From the NCBI GenBank assembly GCA_050084515.1, contig CM114273.1:28644001-28708000 (forward strand): a stretch of 64,000 nucleotides of DNA, given 5' to 3'. The notes below the pieces were generated by a model. It did not search any database. It had not been told where the DNA came from and worked only from the letters and a program-made list of their open reading frames with translations. Numbering within the stretch: position 1 is the first letter of the stretch; the number at the start of each line of letters is the position of its first letter. The position numbers were made by a program, and so were the translations under genes. Source of the DNA: Blasia pusilla (lineage: Eukaryota; Marchantiophyta; Marchantiopsida; Blasiales). This document shows positions 60,365 through 64,000 of the stretch, piece by piece.

Positions 60365-60406
60365 AATAATTATCTATTTTTTTCACCATAAAAATAGATA
60401 ATTATT
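60365..60406. repeat. Perfect hairpin, 17-bp arms and 8-base loop
   Basis: 60365-60381 (aataattatctattttt) is exactly complementary to 60390-60406. No function assigned. Confidence 0.95.
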
Positions 60407-61202
60407 CTCCCCCCACCCATTCTTAAATGGCCGCACACTAATTCGCGTCTTTTTCGTCTTAATTTGTGTTCACAGATGCACGAAACAATTCCCGGCTACC
60501 CGCCTTTATCATGACGGGGTTTGCGCTCGCCTCCGTGGAGAACGAACGGAATCCACCTCAGGACTACCGTTCTCGTGGCCGGGAAATCACCCGGGAGAAC
60601 GGCAGTCCCCAACTGGATGCCACGGGAACCCCATACCGCCCTGAGGGGATCCCGTAGCATCCCGTGACCAGCGCTAATACTCGTGCATGCTCATGTACTA
60701 GTTTCTTTTAGCTATTATCTTGTAATATATTACTCTTTAAGATTATAATCTGCCAACGCGAAGAAGGCTGTTAGTACGGGATCTAGGCAATGGATCGGTG
60801 GTCCGACTGTATGAAGGCGACGCACGCGTGCGTGCGTGCGTGCGTTCGGACCGGAACGGACACGCAGGAACTCTCGTCCTGATGCAAAAGGCCGAAGCTA
60901 GTCAGCCGCATCGTCGGAAACGCAAGCGCAGCAGTTGTGGCAAGTGGGCGATCACGGGTCCCCGGGAGCTGTCGGTGATGCATTATTCCATCCCCAAGAA
61001 TAGCGTAGGTGCCTAACGTAGAGGGGGTGAGAAAATCGCGAGTAATAAAAGGGACTATTATATGCAGGTCCGGTGAGGTTCCACCAAATCGCTTTAGGAT
61101 AATACTTTAAAAATGAAGAAAGTGTCAAATAAAATTTTAAAAAAATTATTCAGTAGTAGACCGTTCATCCTTAGAGGAGATCCCGTATTTATATTTATAC
61201 TA
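60407..61202. other. GC-rich island with an unassigned 63-residue frame
   Basis: Sharp rise in GC between AT-rich flanks. A + strand frame at 60466-60657 follows a possible splice acceptor (gtgttcacag). It encodes a hydrophilic C-terminus rich in Arg, Pro and Asn that I do not recognise. A (GTGC)n-like tract lies near 60825-60845. It might be a captured gene fragment next to the Helitron, or an isolated exon. No other exon was found. Confidence 0.3.
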
Positions 61203-64000
61203 CTAGTAAGGGTTCAAGACGGAATACGAAAGATGCAAATAGGCATGAAAGAATAAATTTTCTGATGTGATTTTTAAATATTTTTTTATATATTATATTC
61301 AGTGTATAATCACTTTCTTTATTTGAATGTTCATCGCTTCCAATTATAATGTGGATAGAACTTCTCTTCCCTACTCTAGGTAATGCTACATACAATTTGC
61401 CATGAAAAAATACTGGAATAGGCAAGTAAATGCCCACATTTTGCAAAGTTTGACCTTGGGACTTATTGATAGTCATAGCAAAAGCCGGTCGAATAGGAAA
61501 TTGAAACCTACGTAAATCAAATGGCAAACCTGAATCTGATGCAATCAATGGGATACGTGAAACAAAAATTTGATCTCCAATATTCTTCCCTGTGATAATT
61601 TCAGCATCTATGAAATGTTGCATAAATCCACGAATCACCAATCTTGTCCCGTTTGCTTGTCCATGTGCTCCATCTATGTTTCGTAACAGCATGATTGGTA
61701 CCCCAATCTTCAAACACAATTGGTGCGGAAGAAGTCCTGAAGGCAAGCATGTGTTCAAAAATTTAGTTGGATATATATGAGTCATCCCCTCGTTTGGAAT
61801 AAAGTCGACCTTGAGGTAAACTTGCTCCTGTACACAAAATATAATGAGTTTGTCAGAAAAGGTAATATTAATATCCAAACTTGTAATTGAATAACTCTTT
61901 TATAAAAGTTAAAGGGATTATCTCTCCTGGAAACCACGACATTACGCTTGCATTTATGTCATCTTCATCTTGATTTCTTAGAGTCAAAATTGTCGTATCT
62001 CTCAAGAAATCAATGTCATTGAATTCGGATGGAAATTTTTGATATATCAAATCAATAAGATTACATATCTTAATACTTCTAATAAAAATTTCAGATGGTA
62101 ATTGTATAAAATTTTCTCCCAAATGTGGATGCAAAGGTACACGACCCTCTCCCACTTCTAATAACCAATAAGCAAAAGCTTGTCGTTCACTACGCAAGTG
62201 AACCTTCCAACCTCTGAACTCGCATGTTTGTAGTCAACTTCATGACCTTTACATTAGACCAAAGAGATGACCTCTTTATGGTGGCTTGGATGATTTGCGG
62301 CCGATCCCCATGACGAACAAGAGGCAACACTTGACGAAAATCACCACCAAATACCATAAGTTTTCCACCAAATGGTAATTGTCGGTGTTCATTAGAAACA
62401 ACTCCCATAATATCTTGTAAAGTTTGATTTACAGCCTCAAATGCGTGACGATGAGCCATAGGAGCTTCATCCCATATAATAAGCATTGCATCACGGATTA
62501 AGCGCGCTCCATCACTATTAACCGATAAACTACAGTAAGAAAAGGGGAGTAAATTAGAACTTGTGCCACCAGAATTGGAGGAAATTAAAATTTTTGCATC
62601 ACCAGAATTGGCACTTACTTGCAAGTAGAGCTCTCATGAAGATTGATGGGGATTTTGAATCGCGAATGTGCAGTACGTCCTCCGTCTAGCAATAGAGCAG
62701 CTATTCTAGATGACGCCACAGCCAAAGCTATACCTCTTGTACTCCTTACACTTGCAAGAAGAAGATATATAAAAATGTTTTTCCCGTTCCATCTGGGCCA
62801 TCGATGAAAAAAACTTTTGGAGATGGTGGAGCATCCAAGCATATTTTATCAAGCTCATCATGTATAGCATCCCAAATAATACGTTGTCCTTCATTTAGAC
62901 ATGCTTCTCCTAATTGCACTTGCTCAAATAGTTCTTCCGTATCATACAAAAGCTCTTGTTCCTCCAAATATGAATTTGATTGAAGTCGTTGGAAGTCAGG
63001 TTGGGGCATGTCTGGAAAGTCTGACAGTCTTTTTCCTTGATCTTGTAAATAATAATGGACTTCCAACAATGCAGTATTAACCATAGCATCTTCAACGGGA
63101 AGATTAGGAATTCCAATTTTCTACAAAATAGGATGATAACCCAAAATTTTTAGACTATTGAATGCTCAATAGAAGATACTATTAATGAATTCTTACCAGA
63201 CGCCGTTCATATAAGAGATCTTCTACCATTGGAACCAAGAATTGACTCCAAAATGTTGCAGGTTGAGCAGGTATGTTGTACGCTAGAATAACCTCGAGTA
63301 GTTGCTCCTCGAACATGATGGAGAAGTAATCTCAACCAATGACGTTCTCCTTCACCTATGAGGAATTAAACTAAATGAGTTTATCCCAACATATAGATAC
63401 ACTGCTTTAGAGGTGGAATATAAAAGGAATTATATACAAAGAAGTTGTGAGCCTTTACCTGGATGAGTAAGGTATAAGCAACCAATGGGATGGCCACAAC
63501 CATTTTTTTTTTGTACCCTACGAATCCATCTCTTGTTACTCCAACGATAATAAGAAGGAAAATCTATGTATAGATATTTTTGAGCACTAGAGTCAGATAG
63601 ATTGGTTGCAAACCATTGGGTCAATGTTGTCTCTCTTTTTAGTTGCAAAATATCTCCAAGAGCGTCAACATCATTGAAGTAGACTAATTGTTGTTCTGGA
63701 AGATGGACTGCTAGTCGTACGATAAGTGGAAGTTCAGCATGTAGACTAAACTTAAAGAGATGCCAACATGATTCCGAAGAAGATATATATCTGGAATAAT
63801 GAGAATTCCAAGTATTTGACTAAGGAAAATTACATGAAGTTGAGAAATAAAATATAATGCATCAGAGAAGTCAATCTATAAAATCATACCTCGCATCAAG
63901 ATATGACGTTGTCTCGTCAATAACTTCGATTACATTCGATGTATCCATATCCTTTGACAACTTAAATGGCATCAGATCCTTTATAAACATATTTGTATAA
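61203..64000 (-). pseudogene. Helitron helicase (PIF1-like), 5' end outside window
   Basis: Reads right to left and continues past the window edge, where Rep should lie. Landmarks in order: GEGERHWLRLLLHHVRGATT, PATFWSQFLVPMVEDLLYER, Walker A GPDGTGKT (62776-62799), HSRFKIPINLHESSTC, Walker B IIWDEAPMAHRH, FGGDFRQVLPLV, VGVPIMLLRN-like, AFAMTINKSQGQTL and ALPRVGKRSSI. Three clean introns appear: 63458-63356, 63196-63121 and 62618-62530, each GT-AG on the - strand. A one-base shift just after Walker A (about 62775) and an unclear junction near 61900 suggest decay. Helitrons transpose by rolling circle; the helicase unwinds DNA. A possible 3' terminus CTAG lies at 61203-61206, without a convincing hairpin. 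Confidence 0.8.

Noticed and set aside
61868-61960. U12-type intron in the Helitron (ataatccctt donor)
   Set aside because: The donor departs from the U12 consensus and no branch site is convincing; a decayed GT donor is simpler.

Overview
The window reads as nuclear DNA of a green plant. Three intron-containing host genes encode typical plant proteins: a TBC-domain Rab GAP, the delta subunit of coatomer, and a GT64 glycosyltransferase of the GMT1/EPC1 type. Introns are short, intergenic DNA is AT-rich, and most of the sequence is decayed transposable elements. The retroelement families and a DNMT3-type methyltransferase with canonical motif order make me lean towards a non-seed plant (bryophyte-like) or near relative, with low confidence in the lineage.

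Layout: 1-4.8 kb is gene-free, repeat-derived DNA. 4.8-10.75 kb holds a + strand Ty3/gypsy element (copy 1) ordered gag, protease, cytosine-5 DNA methyltransferase, RT, RNase H, truncated where an antisense gag-like element (10.75-12.3 kb) begins. 13.87-22.23 kb is a chromovirus-type Ty3/gypsy element with two LTRs, PBS and PPT. It is broken by a foldback inversion in RT, a tandem duplication in integrase and an inverted solo LTR. 24.2-28.2 kb is the TBC gene and 33.4-37.2 kb the delta-COP gene. 39.8-41.0 kb is a Helitron helicase fragment split by an old solo LTR. 41.0-49.7 kb is copy 2 of the methyltransferase retroelement, with a full integrase and a C-terminal PHD finger, interrupted inside its methyltransferase by another solo LTR. 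51.2-53.1 kb is the GT64 gene. 53.2-61 kb is AT-rich DNA with foldbacks and two small hAT-like elements. 61.2-64 kb is a - strand Helitron helicase with introns that runs off the window.

The most unusual content is the retroelement family with copies at 4.8 and 41 kb. It joins a DNA-methylation writer (DNMT3-like, between protease and RT) to a probable chromatin reader (PHD finger after integrase). Both copies also carry an in-frame TAG followed by CAR CCA exactly between methyltransferase and RT, matching the leaky tobamovirus-type readthrough context. Both copies are dead. The neighbouring LTRs show CpG-type transitions and several stops are CAG-to-TAG changes, as expected from long residence in methylated chromatin.
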